A DNA stretch of 26,003 bases from a candidate division Zixibacteria bacterium SM23_81 (lineage in GTDB: Bacteria > SM23-81), in NCBI GenBank assembly GCA_001304015.1, contig LJUY01000035.1:1-26003 (forward strand), given 5' to 3'. Below are positions 1-7,949 of this stretch, piece after piece. Made by a program: the position numbers and the translations under genes. The notes under the pieces were generated by a model, which was given only the letters and a program-made list of their open reading frames with translations, was not told where the DNA came from and made no database searches. Every line of letters begins with the position of its first letter. Position 1 is the stretch's first letter.

Positions 1-32
1 AAAAACTTCAATCTTTTAGGAGGTGAACCAAG

Positions 33-479
33 ATGGCGATCATGAGGTGGAGACCCTGGGGTGACCTGGTCGATATTCAGGATGAGATGAACCGGATGTT
101 CAACGATTTCTTCGGCCGGGTCCCAGCGAGACGAGCTGGAGCTGCGGAGCGATGGGTTCCAGCGGTAGATATCTCCGAGGACGGTGACAACCTTTATGTA
201 GATGTGGAAATTCCGGGGATGAAGAAAGAGGACATCAAGGTTTCGTTGGAACATAACGTGCTGTCCCTCAAGGGTGAGAAGAAACTGGAGAAGGAGATCA
301 AGGAGGAAAATTACCACCGCTGGGAGCGTCGGTATGGCTCTTTCTCCAGATCCTTCGAGCTGCCAGTTCCCGTTCAGTCCGATAAGATCGACGCCTCGTA
401 CAAAAGCGGGGTTCTGCATGTCATTCTGCCCAAAGCAGAGGAGGTCAAGCCGAAACAGATCCCCATCGAGGTGAAATAA
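33..479 (+). CDS. hsp20: Small heat shock protein, Hsp20/alpha-crystallin family (copy A)
   Basis: This is an ATP-independent holdase that binds unfolding proteins in the cytoplasm and passes them to DnaK. The 148-residue protein has a short N-terminal arm (MRWRPWGDL start), then an alpha-crystallin domain at about residues 42-138 with the conserved VDIPGM-type strand ([13 protein letters not shown]), the NGVL-type turn and GVLHVILPK near the end. The C-terminal IPI (residues 143-145) is the classical IxI motif for oligomer assembly. The ATG at 33 has AGGAGGTG seven bases upstream. It is the first of six chaperone genes on this strand. Any heat-shock promoter or CIRCE element would lie left of the window. 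Confidence 0.95.
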   Translation: MAIMRWRPWGDLVDIQDEMNRMFNDFFGRVPARRAGAAERWVPAVDISEDGDNLYVDVEIPGMKKEDIKVSLEHNVLSLKGEKKLEKEIKEENYHRWERRYGSFSRSFELPVPVQSDKIDASYKSGVLHVILPKAEEVKPKQIPIEVK

Positions 480-540
480 CCACTTCTAAGCATAAAACCC
501 AAGTTTAACTATCAGAGGAACTAGTAGGAGGTGAACAAAA

Positions 541-987
541 ATGGCGATCATGAGGTGGAGACCATGGGGAGACCTGGTCAGCATCCAGGATGAAGTAAAC
601 CGACTCTTCGACGATTCCTTTGGCCGAATCCCGGCGAGATGGATCGAGTCCGGAATGCGCTGGAGCCCAGCGGTAGACATCTCCGAAAACAAAGATAAGA
701 TCTACGTCGATGTTGAAATTCCGGGGATGAAGAAGGAGGACATCAAGGTCTCGCTAGAGAACGGCGTGCTCAGCCTCAAGGGCGAGAAAAAGCAGGAGAG
801 GGAGCTCAAGGAGGAGAACTGCCACCGAGTGGAGCGGCAGTATGGCTCTTTCGTGAGATCCTTCGAGCTGCCAATGCCCGTTCAGGCCGATAAGATCAAG
901 GCTTCATACAGGAACGGTGTTTTGCACGTTGAACTCCCCAAGGCCGAAGAGGTTAAGCCCAAGGAGATCCCCATCGAGGTCAAATAA
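541..987 (+). CDS. hsp20: Small heat shock protein, Hsp20/alpha-crystallin family (copy B)
   Basis: This is a tandem paralogue of the preceding gene with the same 148-residue length, the same first twelve residues and the same C-terminal IPIEVK. The alpha-crystallin domain spans about residues 42-138. The N-terminal arm, which sets client choice and oligomer form in this family, has diverged most: residues 34-39 differ entirely between the copies. The start ATG follows AGGAGGTG at seven bases. It is 61 bp downstream of copy A with no terminator or clear promoter between them, so co-transcription is likely. The paralogues may form mixed oligomers, but the sequence does not show this. Confidence 0.95.
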   Translation: MAIMRWRPWGDLVSIQDEVNRLFDDSFGRIPARWIESGMRWSPAVDISENKDKIYVDVEIPGMKKEDIKVSLENGVLSLKGEKKQERELKEENCHRVERQYGSFVRSFELPMPVQADKIKASYRNGVLHVELPKAEEVKPKEIPIEVK

Positions 988-995
988 AACCAGCC

Positions 996-1017
996 GGCAC
1001 ATCCAAGAAGATGTGCC
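996..1017 (+). other. Intercistronic hairpin between hsp20-B and dnaK
   Basis: GGCACATC (996-1003) and GATGTGCC (1010-1017) form a perfect 8-bp stem with a 6-nt loop. No T-run follows, so this is not a standard terminator. It sits nine bases after the hsp20-B stop and about 117 nt before the dnaK ATG. It could stabilise or process the mRNA, or act as a weak attenuator. Confidence 0.5.
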
Positions 1018-1133
1018 ACCAAGAAGTAGCTAAAGCGGGCAGGGATCTCATTCTCCCCGAAAACCTGACGTGGGTAGCAGAAGGATTCCTGCCTGCTGCT
1101 ATTTTAACTCAGAATATGAAAGGAGTAAAGAAA

Positions 1134-3050
1134 ATGGGAAAGACAATCGGCATCGATCTGGGAACCACAAACTCCTGTGTTGCCGTGATGGAAGGCGGAG
1201 ATCCTGTGGTCATCCCAAACGCTGAGGGGGGACGCACGACACCCTCAGTGGTGGCATTTACAAAAACCGGTGAGCGCCTGGTGGGTCAGGTGGCAAAAAG
1301 ACAGGCCATTACCAATCCAAAGAACACCGTTTTCTCCATCAAGAGGTTCATGGGCAGAAAATTCGATGAGGTCGCTCAGGAGAAGAAGGAAGTCCCCTTC
1401 GAGACCGTCAAAGGCCCTAATGGAGACGCTCGCGTGAAGGCCGGGGATAAAGAGTATTCTCCTCCAGAAATCTCAGCCATGATCCTGCAGAAGATGAAAC
1501 AGACCGCAGAAGATTATCTGGGGGAGAAGGTCACCGAGGCCATCGTTACCGTCCCGGCATACTTCAACGACAGTCAGAGACAGGCCACCAAGGATGCAGG
1601 ACGAATCGCCGGGCTCGACGTCAAGCGAATCATCAACGAGCCCACAGCCGCTTCTCTGGCATATGGATTGGACAAGAAAAAAGACGAGAAGATCGCCGTT
1701 TATGACCTGGGCGGAGGCACCTTTGATATCTCCATCCTGGAGCTGGGAGACGGCGTCTTTGAGGTCAAGTCCACCAATGGCGACACCCATCTGGGCGGCG
1801 ATGACTTCGACGAAAGAGTGATCAACTGGCTGGCCGACGAGTTCAAGAAGCAGGAAGGCATCGATCTCAGGAAGGACCCCATGGCTCTGCAGCGACTGAA
1901 GGAGGCGGCCGAGAAAGCTAAATGTGAGCTTTCTAGCTCGATGCAAACAGACATCAATCTGCCCTTCATCACCGCCGACCAGAGTGGGCCCAAGCATCTG
2001 AATATCACCCTGACCAGGTCCAAGCTGGAACAATTGGTAGACGACCTGGTTCAGAGAACCGTGGATCCTTGCAAAAAGGCGTTAAAGGATGCGGGTCTTT
2101 CGGCTTCTGACATCGACGAGGTCATTCTGGTGGGCGGTCAGACCCGAATGCCCAAGGTTCAGGAAACGGTGAAAACCGTCTTTGGGAAAGAGCCCCATAA
2201 GGGCGTAAATCCCGATGAGGTCGTCGCTGTGGGAGCGGCCATTCAGGGTGGCGTGTTGGCAGGCGATGTCAAAGACGTCTTGTTGCTTGACGTCACACCA
2301 CTCTCATTGGGCATCGAGACCCTAGGCGGCGTTGCGACCCGATTGATCGAGAGAAATACCACTATCCCCACCAAAAAGACCGAAATCTTCTCAACCGCTG
2401 AAGATAGCCAAACGACAGTGGAGATTCATGTGCTTCAGGGAGAGCGGGAGATGGCCATCGACAACAAAACCATCGGCCGCTTTCATCTCACTGGCATACC
2501 TCCCGCGCCACGAGGTATTCCGCAAATCGAGGTGACCTTCGACATCGACGCCAACGGCATCCTCAATGTCTCCGCCAAGGATAAGGCCACTGGCAAGGAG
2601 CAGAGCATTCGCATCGAGGCCTCCAGCGGGCTGAATGAGCAAGAGATCCAGAAGATGGTCAAGGAGGCCCAGGCCCATGCCGGTGAGGACAAACAAAAAA
2701 GAGAGCACATCGACGCCAGAAACCGTGCCGATCAGCTGGCCTACGAGACGGAGAAAAATCTCCGAGAGCTGGGCAGCAAGATAGATCCCGACACCCGCTC
2801 GAAAGTCGAGGCAGCTCTCGGACGAGTCAAAGAAGCCTTGAAGAGCGACAACACCGAGGAGATCAAATCTGCGGCCGAGGCGCTGACACAGATATGGCAG
2901 CAGGCGGCCTCCACGATGTATCAACAGGCCTCGACCCAACAAGGACCTCAATCAGGTTCCACCCAAAGCGGTCCACAGCAAGCGCAGCCATCCGAGGGGG
3001 ACCAGGGCTCGGAGAAGACCGTTGACGCAGACTTCGAGGTCGTCGAATAA
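1134..3050 (+). CDS. dnaK: Molecular chaperone DnaK (Hsp70)
   Basis: This is the ATP-driven Hsp70 that cycles on hydrophobic peptides with DnaJ and GrpE, both encoded just downstream. The protein has 638 residues, normal for bacterial DnaK. The nucleotide-binding domain shows [10 protein letters not shown] (residues 6-15), the [11 protein letters not shown] segment, DLGGGTFD and LVGGQTRMP. The substrate-binding domain follows ([17 protein letters not shown] linker region onward). The tail is Gln/Ser-rich and ends in the acidic DADFEVVE, close to the family's usual end. The frame stays open 41 codons further upstream to 1011, but I chose ATG 1134 because AAGGAG (1120-1125) is well placed and [11 protein letters not shown] is the normal N-terminus. 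Confidence 0.98.
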   Translation: MGKTIGIDLGTTNSCVAVMEGGDPVVIPNAEGGRTTPSVVAFTKTGERLVGQVAKRQAITNPKNTVFSIKRFMGRKFDEVAQEKKEVPFETVKGPNGDARVKAGDKEYSPPEISAMILQKMKQTAEDYLGEKVTEAIVTVPAYFNDSQRQATKDAGRIAGLDVKRIINEPTAASLAYGLDKKKDEKIAVYDLGGGTFDISILELGDGVFEVKSTNGDTHLGGDDFDERVINWLADEFKKQEGIDLRKDPMALQRLKEAAEKAKCELSSSMQTDINLPFITADQSGPKHLNITLTRSKLEQLVDDLVQRTVDPCKKALKDAGLSASDIDEVILVGGQTRMPKVQETVKTVFGKEPHKGVNPDEVVAVGAAIQGGVLAGDVKDVLLLDVTPLSLGIETLGGVATRLIERNTTIPTKKTEIFSTAEDSQTTVEIHVLQGEREMAIDNKTIGRFHLTGIPPAPRGIPQIEVTFDIDANGILNVSAKDKATGKEQSIRIEASSGLNEQEIQKMVKEAQAHAGEDKQKREHIDARNRADQLAYETEKNLRELGSKIDPDTRSKVEAALGRVKEALKSDNTEEIKSAAEALTQIWQQAASTMYQQASTQQGPQSGSTQSGPQQAQPSEGDQGSEKTVDADFEVVE

Positions 3051-3076
3051 GACCATTATGATGGGAGGTACGGACT

Positions 3077-3454
3077 ATGTTGGCGGACAAAGAGCAGACC
3101 ATTACTTCCGTGAAGGACACCTTCACAATTCCACCCGCTGATCTGTTGGAGTCTCCTGAGCATTTCTTGCTTCTCATAGATCTGCCGGGAGTCCCAAAAG
3201 AGCGACTGGATATTAAGGTTCGCGATGGCCAACTATCTATCATGGGCACCCCCGAGTCGACGAGAACCAAGGGCGGAAGGCTCCTTTACGGAGAGGTCAA
3301 ACACAAGGCTTTTCAGCGCAACTTCAGATTGTCCCAGGACGTGGTGGATATCGACAACGCAACGGCTCATCTGGAAAACGGCGTTCTCTTCATGAACCTG
3401 CCTAAGCGAAAGAAGAAGCCGGCACGGAGGATACCCGTGCGCAAGAAACAGTAA
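3077..3454 (+). CDS. hsp20: Small heat shock protein, divergent third Hsp20 in the cluster
   Basis: The 125-residue protein consists of an alpha-crystallin domain with almost no N-terminal arm. It shows the strand LLIDLPGVPKERLDIKV, a central basic stretch, and ENGVLFMNLPKRKKK near the end. The tail contains RIPVRKK, where IPV is an IxI/V-type motif. It is only distantly related to the tandem pair upstream. The ATG at 3077 has GGGAGG (3063-3068) eight bases upstream, and the gene begins 26 bp after dnaK. Insertion of an Hsp20 gene between dnaK and grpE is unusual and suggests co-expression with the Hsp70 machine. The short arm suggests different oligomerisation, but that is inference. Confidence 0.9.
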   Translation: MLADKEQTITSVKDTFTIPPADLLESPEHFLLLIDLPGVPKERLDIKVRDGQLSIMGTPESTRTKGGRLLYGEVKHKAFQRNFRLSQDVVDIDNATAHLENGVLFMNLPKRKKKPARRIPVRKKQ

Positions 3455-3464
3455 AAAACAAGCT

Positions 3465-3494
3465 GGGGGCATCTCTGATTTCCGAGATGCCCCC
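3465..3494 (+). other. Perfect 11-bp intercistronic hairpin without U-tract
   Basis: GGGGGCATCTC (3465-3475) pairs perfectly with GAGATGCCCCC (3484-3494) across an 8-nt loop. It is followed by AACAACAG rather than a T-run, so intrinsic termination is unlikely. It lies between the third hsp20 (ends 3454) and grpE (starts 3519). This is a typical place for a 3'-end stabiliser or RNase processing site that would uncouple dnaK/hsp20 mRNA levels from grpE-dnaJ. Confidence 0.65.
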
Positions 3495-3518
3495 AACAAC
3501 AGCTCCGGGAGGGTTGGC

Positions 3519-4055
3519 TTGGTTGAAGAAATCGAAGTGATCGTGCAAGACGATGAAGCCGAAGAGAAGACGCTAGAGACCCAGCAGGAATTAGAAAAGC
3601 CCACGATCGATGAATACATCGAGCGGCTCCAAAGGTTACAGGCAGAATTCGACAATTACCGCAAACGCGTGGTGAGGGAACGAGAACACCTGGCGGATCA
3701 CATTCGGGGAGATTTCTGTAAGCAGCTGCTCTTCATTCTGGACGATATGGAGCGTGCCCTGGCACATGCCGACCAAAACCACGATGCATTGAGGACTGGG
3801 ATCGAGCTGGTCTATAAAAGCCTCACATGTCTTTTGGAAAAAATGGGCCTTTCCACTGTTTCTGCCCTGGGGAAGGCATTCGACCCTCACGTTCACGAAG
3901 CGGTTATGGTTGAGACAGATCCATCTGTCACAGGAGATGTCGTCACCGAGGAGCTACAGAGGGGATATCTTTTCAAAGACAACCTGCTGCGCCCGGCCAA
4001 GGTGAAGGTGTCGAAGGGCACCGAGAAGGAGATCAGCAGATCCGATGGCCCATAG
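3519..4055 (+). CDS. grpE: Nucleotide exchange factor GrpE
   Basis: GrpE releases ADP from DnaK and resets its cycle. The 178-residue protein has an acidic N-terminal region, a long helical dimerisation region ([16 protein letters not shown] at about residues 36-51) and the C-terminal beta-wing with the signature [10 protein letters not shown] and [18 protein letters not shown], all diagnostic. The start is a TTG at 3519, placed six bases after GGGAGGG (3507-3513); no ATG gives an equally good fit. Its 3' end overlaps the dnaJ start by 11 bp, indicating translational coupling. Confidence 0.95.
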   Translation: MVEEIEVIVQDDEAEEKTLETQQELEKPTIDEYIERLQRLQAEFDNYRKRVVREREHLADHIRGDFCKQLLFILDDMERALAHADQNHDALRTGIELVYKSLTCLLEKMGLSTVSALGKAFDPHVHEAVMVETDPSVTGDVVTEELQRGYLFKDNLLRPAKVKVSKGTEKEISRSDGP

Positions 4056-5148
4056 AGACTATTACAAAATCCTCGGGGTGAAAGAGAAAGCGAGCCCCAA
4101 CGAGATCAAAAAGGCCTATCGAGACCTCGCCAAGAAGTACCATCCAGATGCCAATCCCGGGGATAAAGCCGCCGGAGAGAGGTTCAAAGATATCTCCGCT
4201 GCGTATGAGGTGTTGAGCGATCCCAAGAAAAGAAAACAATACGATCAGCTTCGGCAATTCGGTCCCGGTGGCTTTCGTGGATTCGATGCGGGCAAAGGCT
4301 TTCAGAGTTGGGAGTTCAGACAGCCCCATGGTGGCGGGTTCTCCTTCCAGGATCTGGGTGGACTAGGGGGCTTTTCGGATCTCTTCGGAGACCTTTTCGA
4401 CCTAGGTGGCCGAACTCGTCAGGCACGCTACGGTCCCCGCAAGGGCGAGGATCTCCATTTTGATATCAAGGTGCCTTTTGATATGGCCATTTCTGGGGGA
4501 CGGACTGTCATCAACCTTCCTAGAGAAGAGGTCTGTCCTAACTGTTCAGGCACGGGTTCACAGCCGGGATTCTCAACATCGGTCTGCCCCGACTGTCAGG
4601 GCCGTGGGGTCATCACCATAGGACAAGGAGGCTTTGCCATCAACCGTCCCTGTCCCCGTTGTTACGGGCGAGGAACTATTATCTCTCAACCGTGCAGCAA
4701 TTGCGCAGGCATCGGCCAGGTTAAAAGGACCAGAAAAGTCTCCCTAAAGGTTCCGGCGGGCGTTTCAGATGGTGGGAAAATTCGCCTTCGCCAGCAGGGT
4801 CTTCCAGGCATGGGTGGGGGTCCTCCGGGAGATGTCATCCTGACACTGCGTGTAGGTGAGCACCATTTCTTTCGCCGGCGGGGCCGCGACATTCTCTGCC
4901 GGATTCCCATCAGCGTCGTTCAAGCAATTTTAGGCAGCCGCATCCGAGTCCGGACTATCGACGGCAAGGTGGAGCTGAAGATACCTTCTGGAACCCAGCC
5001 TGGAACAACCTTTCGTTTGAAGGGAAAGGGCTTGTCCGTCAACGGGAAGCGGGGCGATCAGCTGGTCACTGTGGACGTACGCGTACCCAAAAGCCTCAGT
5101 GAGAAACAGCGAAAACTGATTGAGGAATTCGACCGTGAGGGGGCGTGA
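4045..5148 (+). CDS. dnaJ: Chaperone DnaJ (type I Hsp40)
   Basis: DnaJ delivers clients to DnaK and stimulates its ATPase. The 367-residue protein has all type I parts in order: a J-domain with HPD at residues 33-35, a Gly/Phe-rich linker (about 72-122) with a DLFGDLFDL segment, a zinc region with four CxxCxGxG-type repeats (Cys 164/167, 181/184, 203/206, 217/220) and the C-terminal substrate-binding domains. The fourth repeat reads CSNCAGIG, a normal variant. The ATG lies inside the end of grpE. It closes the chaperone cluster; no clear terminator follows, only an AT-rich spacer. Confidence 0.97.
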   Translation: MAHRDYYKILGVKEKASPNEIKKAYRDLAKKYHPDANPGDKAAGERFKDISAAYEVLSDPKKRKQYDQLRQFGPGGFRGFDAGKGFQSWEFRQPHGGGFSFQDLGGLGGFSDLFGDLFDLGGRTRQARYGPRKGEDLHFDIKVPFDMAISGGRTVINLPREEVCPNCSGTGSQPGFSTSVCPDCQGRGVITIGQGGFAINRPCPRCYGRGTIISQPCSNCAGIGQVKRTRKVSLKVPAGVSDGGKIRLRQQGLPGMGGGPPGDVILTLRVGEHHFFRRRGRDILCRIPISVVQAILGSRIRVRTIDGKVELKIPSGTQPGTTFRLKGKGLSVNGKRGDQLVTVDVRVPKSLSEKQRKLIEEFDREGA

Positions 5149-5284
5149 TAAAATGAACAGGGATACAATATCCTGTCAACGAATGCGTTGTCAAAAAAAG
5201 CTTGACTTTGGCTCAGGAGATGGATATTTTTTACGGTTTCGAAATTTAAAAAAAACTGCCCGTATAGTTAACTTTTTTCATGAT

Positions 5285-5322
5285 GGAAATGCGTAGTTTA
5301 TTATCCTAAAATACGTATTTCC
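5285..5322. promoter_or_regulatory. Dyad-symmetric element just upstream of a promoter
   Basis: GGAAATGCGTA (5285-5295) and TACGTATTTCC (5312-5322) are complementary over 11 bp with one G-T wobble, separated by 16 AT-rich bases. The right arm ends five bases before the -35 box at 5328. There is no adjacent T-run, so a protein-binding operator is more likely than a terminator, though this is inference. The rest of the 257-bp spacer (5149-5405) is AT-rich. It includes a weaker promoter-like pair, TTGACT (5202) and TATTTT (5225), at 17-bp spacing. Confidence 0.4.
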
Positions 5323-5327
5323 GCTTA

Positions 5328-5356
5328 TTGACCTTTTTTAAGGAATATTTTATCCT
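5328..5356 (+). promoter_or_regulatory. Candidate sigma-70-type promoter for the zinc-ribbon operon
   Basis: TTGACC (5328-5333) and TATCCT (5351-5356) are separated by 17 bp. The transcript would start near 5363, giving a leader of about 43 nt before the TTG start at 5406. A dyad element lies immediately upstream. Confidence 0.5.
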
Positions 5357-5405
5357 CTATTCCCAGCACAATTGGGAGCCAGAGGGTGTCCCTTAGAGGA
5401 AAACG

Positions 5406-5831
5406 TTGAGAATATGCCGACAATGCCGTGCCATCCATGACGGCAAAAAATGGCGCTGGGATGAAAGCCTATATCAGCAACTCAAGGGAACTACAACTAC
5501 AAGGGTGGTGCTTTGTTCCGCTTGTCGTAGAAAGCGGGACAAGGTGGTCCATGGAGTGGTGTACCTCTCCGGAAAGATCTTGGCCGAAAAACCAGATGAG
5601 GTTCGGAGGCTTATTCGTCACGAGGAGCAAATCGAGCTGGCCAAGAATCACCTCTCTCAAATCCTGGACATCGATCATCGCGGCCGGAAGATGACGATCA
5701 CCACCATTAACCAGTGGCTAGCCATTCACCTGGGCAAACAGTTTAAGAAAACCTTTAAGGGCCATCTCAAGATCGACAGAGACCCCTTCAGCAAAGAAGA
5801 AGCTGTGGTTCAGTGGTCACAGGAGCCCTAA
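5406..5831 (+). CDS. BCAM0308-like small zinc-ribbon protein
   Basis: The 141-residue protein has a Cys-pair zinc ribbon: CRQC at residues 4-7 and CSAC at 37-40. A segment GVVYLSGKIL and an alpha/beta tail (residues 60-135) resembling a nucleic-acid-binding fold follow. The pattern fits the uncharacterised BCAM0308 family, whose function is unknown to me. The start is TTG 5406, five bases after AGAGGA (5395-5400), which places the first Cys pair near the N-terminus as expected. Two more zinc-ribbon genes follow with short spacing or overlap, so the set is probably one operon. RNA binding or a regulatory role is speculative. Confidence 0.65.
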   Translation: MRICRQCRAIHDGKKWRWDESLYQQLKGTTTTRVVLCSACRRKRDKVVHGVVYLSGKILAEKPDEVRRLIRHEEQIELAKNHLSQILDIDHRGRKMTITTINQWLAIHLGKQFKKTFKGHLKIDRDPFSKEEAVVQWSQEP

Positions 5832-5866
5832 ATCCAAAAGCGGCCCAGGAAACGAGGGAGCCCGCA

Positions 5867-6145
5867 ATGCCAACTTATGAATATGAATGCACCCACTGTG
5901 GACACCGCTTCGAGAAGTTCCAATCGATTCTCGCTCAACCTGCGAAACGTTGTCCTCGCTGTGGGAAGAGGGTCAGGAGGCTGTTGGGAACTGGAGCGGG
6001 GGTGATATTCAAAGGTTCTGGGTTTTATGTGACCGATTATCGAAGCGAAAGTTACAAAAAGGCCGCCAAAGCCGAAAAAGAAGGGCAATCGGACAAAACG
6101 GGGGGCAAGGAGGCCGGGAGGTCAATTTCCGATGACAAAAAATAA
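5867..6145 (+). CDS. FmdB-family zinc ribbon protein
   Basis: The 92-residue protein begins MPTYEYECTHCGHRFE, the hallmark of the FmdB (CxxC_CxxC_SSSS) putative regulatory family. Cys pairs are at 8/11 and 29/32. It continues with GVIFKGSGFYVTDYRS, also typical, and has a Lys/Glu-rich tail. The frame is open back to 5813, but ATG 5867 is preferred because GAGGGAG (5854-5860) sits six bases upstream and the family starts with MPTYEY. It overlaps the next gene by 14 bp. FmdB was named for a regulator of formamidase; the role of most members is unknown. Confidence 0.88.
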   Translation: MPTYEYECTHCGHRFEKFQSILAQPAKRCPRCGKRVRRLLGTGAGVIFKGSGFYVTDYRSESYKKAAKAEKEGQSDKTGGKEAGRSISDDKK

Positions 6146-6494
6146 AATTGACTATTTCAGCAAGAAGATTCTCAGAAAGCGCGGCAGAATTCTGGACAAG
6201 CTCTCTGCGCTAGAAAAGGATCTTGAAGGCCTGCAACACAATCAGCCCAAGGATTGGGCCGAGGTGATCAATGACGTCATGGATAGAGAAACAATCATGC
6301 AGAAAATCGAGGCTGAAAAGGAGAACCTCCGTGGTGTGAATGAGGCTCTCCAAAAGATGATTGATGGCAGTTACGGGCAGTGCACCAGCTGTGAAGCTCC
6401 CATCCCCGAGGCCAGATTAAGAGCTTTGCCCTTAGCCCGTTTGTGCATTAAATGTCAGGTTGTGAAAGAACACTGTGCCCGGCAAGCGTGTTAA
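6132..6494 (+). CDS. DksA/TraR-family zinc finger protein
   Basis: DksA-type proteins enter the secondary channel of RNA polymerase and adjust initiation, often together with ppGpp. The 120-residue protein has a coiled-coil hairpin (about residues 10-78). Near the hairpin tip is DVMDRET, comparable to the acidic DxxDxA tip of DksA but not identical. A C4 zinc finger with Cys 84/87 and 105/108 (CTSC, CIKC) follows. The length fits general TraR/DksA members. The start overlaps the FmdB-like gene by 14 bp and a strong terminator follows. Whether it acts as true DksA is unproven. Confidence 0.85.
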   Translation: MTKNKIDYFSKKILRKRGRILDKLSALEKDLEGLQHNQPKDWAEVINDVMDRETIMQKIEAEKENLRGVNEALQKMIDGSYGQCTSCEAPIPEARLRALPLARLCIKCQVVKEHCARQAC

Positions 6495-6522
6495 TCGCTT
6501 TTCCATCATTGCTATCCATGAT

Positions 6523-6558
6523 GAGCAGGATGAGAGAACTTCATCCTGCTCTTTTTTT
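6523..6558 (+). terminator. Rho-independent terminator of the zinc-ribbon operon
   Basis: GAGCAGGATGA (6523-6533) pairs perfectly with TCATCCTGCTC (6541-6551) over 11 bp across a 7-nt loop, and seven T residues follow directly (6552-6558). It begins 29 bp after the DksA-like stop. Confidence 0.95.
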
Positions 6559-6636
6559 CTAGGTCCCCAGTGGTTATGGGTTTCATCAGAGCGATCAAGT
6601 CCTTTCTTGTGGCCCTATCGGCCGGTTTATTTTCTG

Positions 6637-6665
6637 TTGACAATGGAGCCGAGCAGGGTTATATT
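6637..6665 (+). promoter_or_regulatory. Near-consensus sigma-70-type promoter of the lipoprotein/barrel operon
   Basis: TTGACA (6637-6642) is a perfect -35 box. TATATT (6660-6665), five of six matches, is the -10 box, with 17-bp spacing. Transcription would start near 6672, leaving a leader of about 100 nt. It is one of the strongest promoter matches in the window. Confidence 0.8.
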
Positions 6666-6682
6666 CGAGTCTTATTAGCTCT

Positions 6683-6767
6683 GCCACCGCCGAGAAGCAG
6701 CTCCCTTGAATTGCTGCGCCGGCCGGTGGCTTGTGCTTTAAAGAACCTCTCAGAAGGCGAGCCTTCT
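6683..6767 (+). promoter_or_regulatory. Structured 5' leader with the Shine-Dalgarno inside a hairpin
   Basis: GCCACCG (6683-6689) pairs with CGGTGGC (6724-6730), and inside it GCAGC (6697-6701) pairs with GCTGC (6713-6717). Downstream, AGAAGG (6752-6757) pairs with CCTTCT (6762-6767) across a 4-nt loop. AGAAGG is the only plausible ribosome-binding site for the ATG at 6771, so translation may depend on opening this small hairpin. It does not match a riboswitch class that I recognise. Confidence 0.45.
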
Positions 6768-6770
6768 TCT

Positions 6771-7949
6771 ATGAGGAAATTGATTTCTTCTCTGGCGATA
6801 GCGTCCCTGGCCTTCACTATGACCGGCTGTTCGGAAAAGGCTAAAAATCCCGTTGGTTTTGGCCTGGTGGAAGATGACAACCATTGGCAGACAAGTCAGG
6901 TGGTCATAGAGGACGTCTTGGCCGACAGCTGTCTCACCCTCTCCACCGGAGCCGGGGATGGCTATCACCTCCTGATAGGCTCTTGGGAGGGCCAGGAAAC
7001 CAGGAGCCTATTGCTCTTCGAGGAACTGCCCGACACTCTGTTGTGGCCTCTCATTGAAGCTAAGTTAATCCTCACGAGTTATTCACAAGCCAATGAGGAC
7101 TCTTTGATCATCACGGCCCATTCACTGCAATCGGGATGGCAGGAGGAGGATGTCACATGGGAACACCCCTGGATCGCTGCTGGAGGGGATTTCGAATCTG
7201 AAGCCATCGCTGAGGGGAGCTATGCCCTCATCTCGGCCGATGGACTAGAGCTGAATTTCACCGGGGCGGGAGTTCAGCTGGTGCAGGGATGGCTACAGGG
7301 CCAAACCAATAACGGGCTCATCCTCAGGGCCGCTGACCTCCAGGAGAACAACCTAAAATACTTCTACACCACAAACACCCTGGTTTACTCCCCCAGGCTC
7401 GAGCTGACCTTCTCCATCAGCGACACCAGCGACACTACCGTGAGCGCCGAGGCCAGCCAGGATGCTTTTATCGTCCAGCTCGCGGCATCGCAGGACGAAG
7501 ACCTTTTATGCGTGAGCGACGGGACCGTTCGTCGCAGCTGGATTCATTTTGATGTCTCCACGGTTCCCGAAAGCGTCTTCGTCAACAAGGCCAGCCTTGC
7601 TTTATCCGTGAGCGAATTCAGCGCCCCGCTAAACAGCATGACCATAGCAGCTTACCAGGTCACCGATCTAGAAACCCTGGCCTTCAGCCCCGGCGCGGCA
7701 GGTTCGGCTAACCTTTTCAGCGGAAAGGAACTCCTGGAGATCAACCTCACCGGGCTGGTTCAAAGCTGGATCAAGGGAATCCAAAACGCAGGCCTGATCC
7801 TCAAAGTGCCCACAGAATACAACGATCTTTCCAGGGCCCTCTTTTTCACCTCGTTGGCCGATAGCCTCCAGCGCCCCCGGCTCACCATCTTGTACACCAC
7901 ATCCCCTAGCCAGCTGGCCAGATCTGCCACGGGAGATGAAATTCCATGA
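6771..7949 (+). CDS. Lipoprotein with two DNRLRE-type domains
   Basis: The 392-residue protein has a lipoprotein signal with Cys at residue 20 (TMTGC) and two similar beta-rich domains. The first spans about residues 40-220 (VIEDVLADSC to YSPRLELTFS) and the second about 230-380 (QDAFIVQLA to RPRLTILYTT). Each ends with 'VQ.W..G..N.GLIL' and a strand PRL.., the layout of DNRLRE domains found in secreted and cell-wall proteins; the binding function is unknown. The frame extends 67 codons upstream, but ATG 6771 starts the signal peptide. It overlaps the next gene by ATGA, so it is coupled to two outer-membrane barrels and may be their periplasmic-side partner. Confidence 0.75.
   Translation: MRKLISSLAIASLAFTMTGCSEKAKNPVGFGLVEDDNHWQTSQVVIEDVLADSCLTLSTGAGDGYHLLIGSWEGQETRSLLLFEELPDTLLWPLIEAKLILTSYSQANEDSLIITAHSLQSGWQEEDVTWEHPWIAAGGDFESEAIAEGSYALISADGLELNFTGAGVQLVQGWLQGQTNNGLILRAADLQENNLKYFYTTNTLVYSPRLELTFSISDTSDTTVSAEASQDAFIVQLAASQDEDLLCVSDGTVRRSWIHFDVSTVPESVFVNKASLALSVSEFSAPLNSMTIAAYQVTDLETLAFSPGAAGSANLFSGKELLEINLTGLVQSWIKGIQNAGLILKVPTEYNDLSRALFFTSLADSLQRPRLTILYTTSPSQLARSATGDEIP

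Larger units (their letters stand above)
18..987 (+). repeat. Tandem duplication of an hsp20 gene including its ribosome-binding site
   Basis: Two copies of an hsp20 gene start at 33 and 541, exactly 508 bp apart, and both reading frames are 447 nt long. The Shine-Dalgarno AGGAGGTG also repeats at the same offset (18-25 and 526-533, seven bases before each ATG), so the duplicated unit included the translation signal. By hand count the proteins differ at about 33 of 148 positions. The differences concentrate in the N-terminal arm (residues 14-42) and the 85-110 segment. Confidence 0.85.

Noticed and set aside
1-32. CIRCE or heat-shock promoter for the chaperone cluster
   Set aside because: Only 32 bases precede the first gene. 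No inverted TTAGCACTC/GAGTGCTAA is seen here or before dnaK, so the regulation cannot be judged from this window.
1011-1133. 41-codon N-terminal extension of dnaK
   Set aside because: It has no family similarity, it begins inside a hairpin, and AAGGAG is correctly placed for ATG 1134.
1473-2033. 186-residue minus-strand frame opposite dnaK
   Set aside because: Long frames antisense to dnaK arise from its codon bias and are a well-known source of false gene calls. There is no ribosome site or family match, and dnaK itself is certain.
2391-2951. 186-residue minus-strand frame opposite the dnaK 3' half
   Set aside because: Same explanation: it lies within an intact dnaK coding region, with low-complexity Leu/Gly-rich composition typical of shadow frames.
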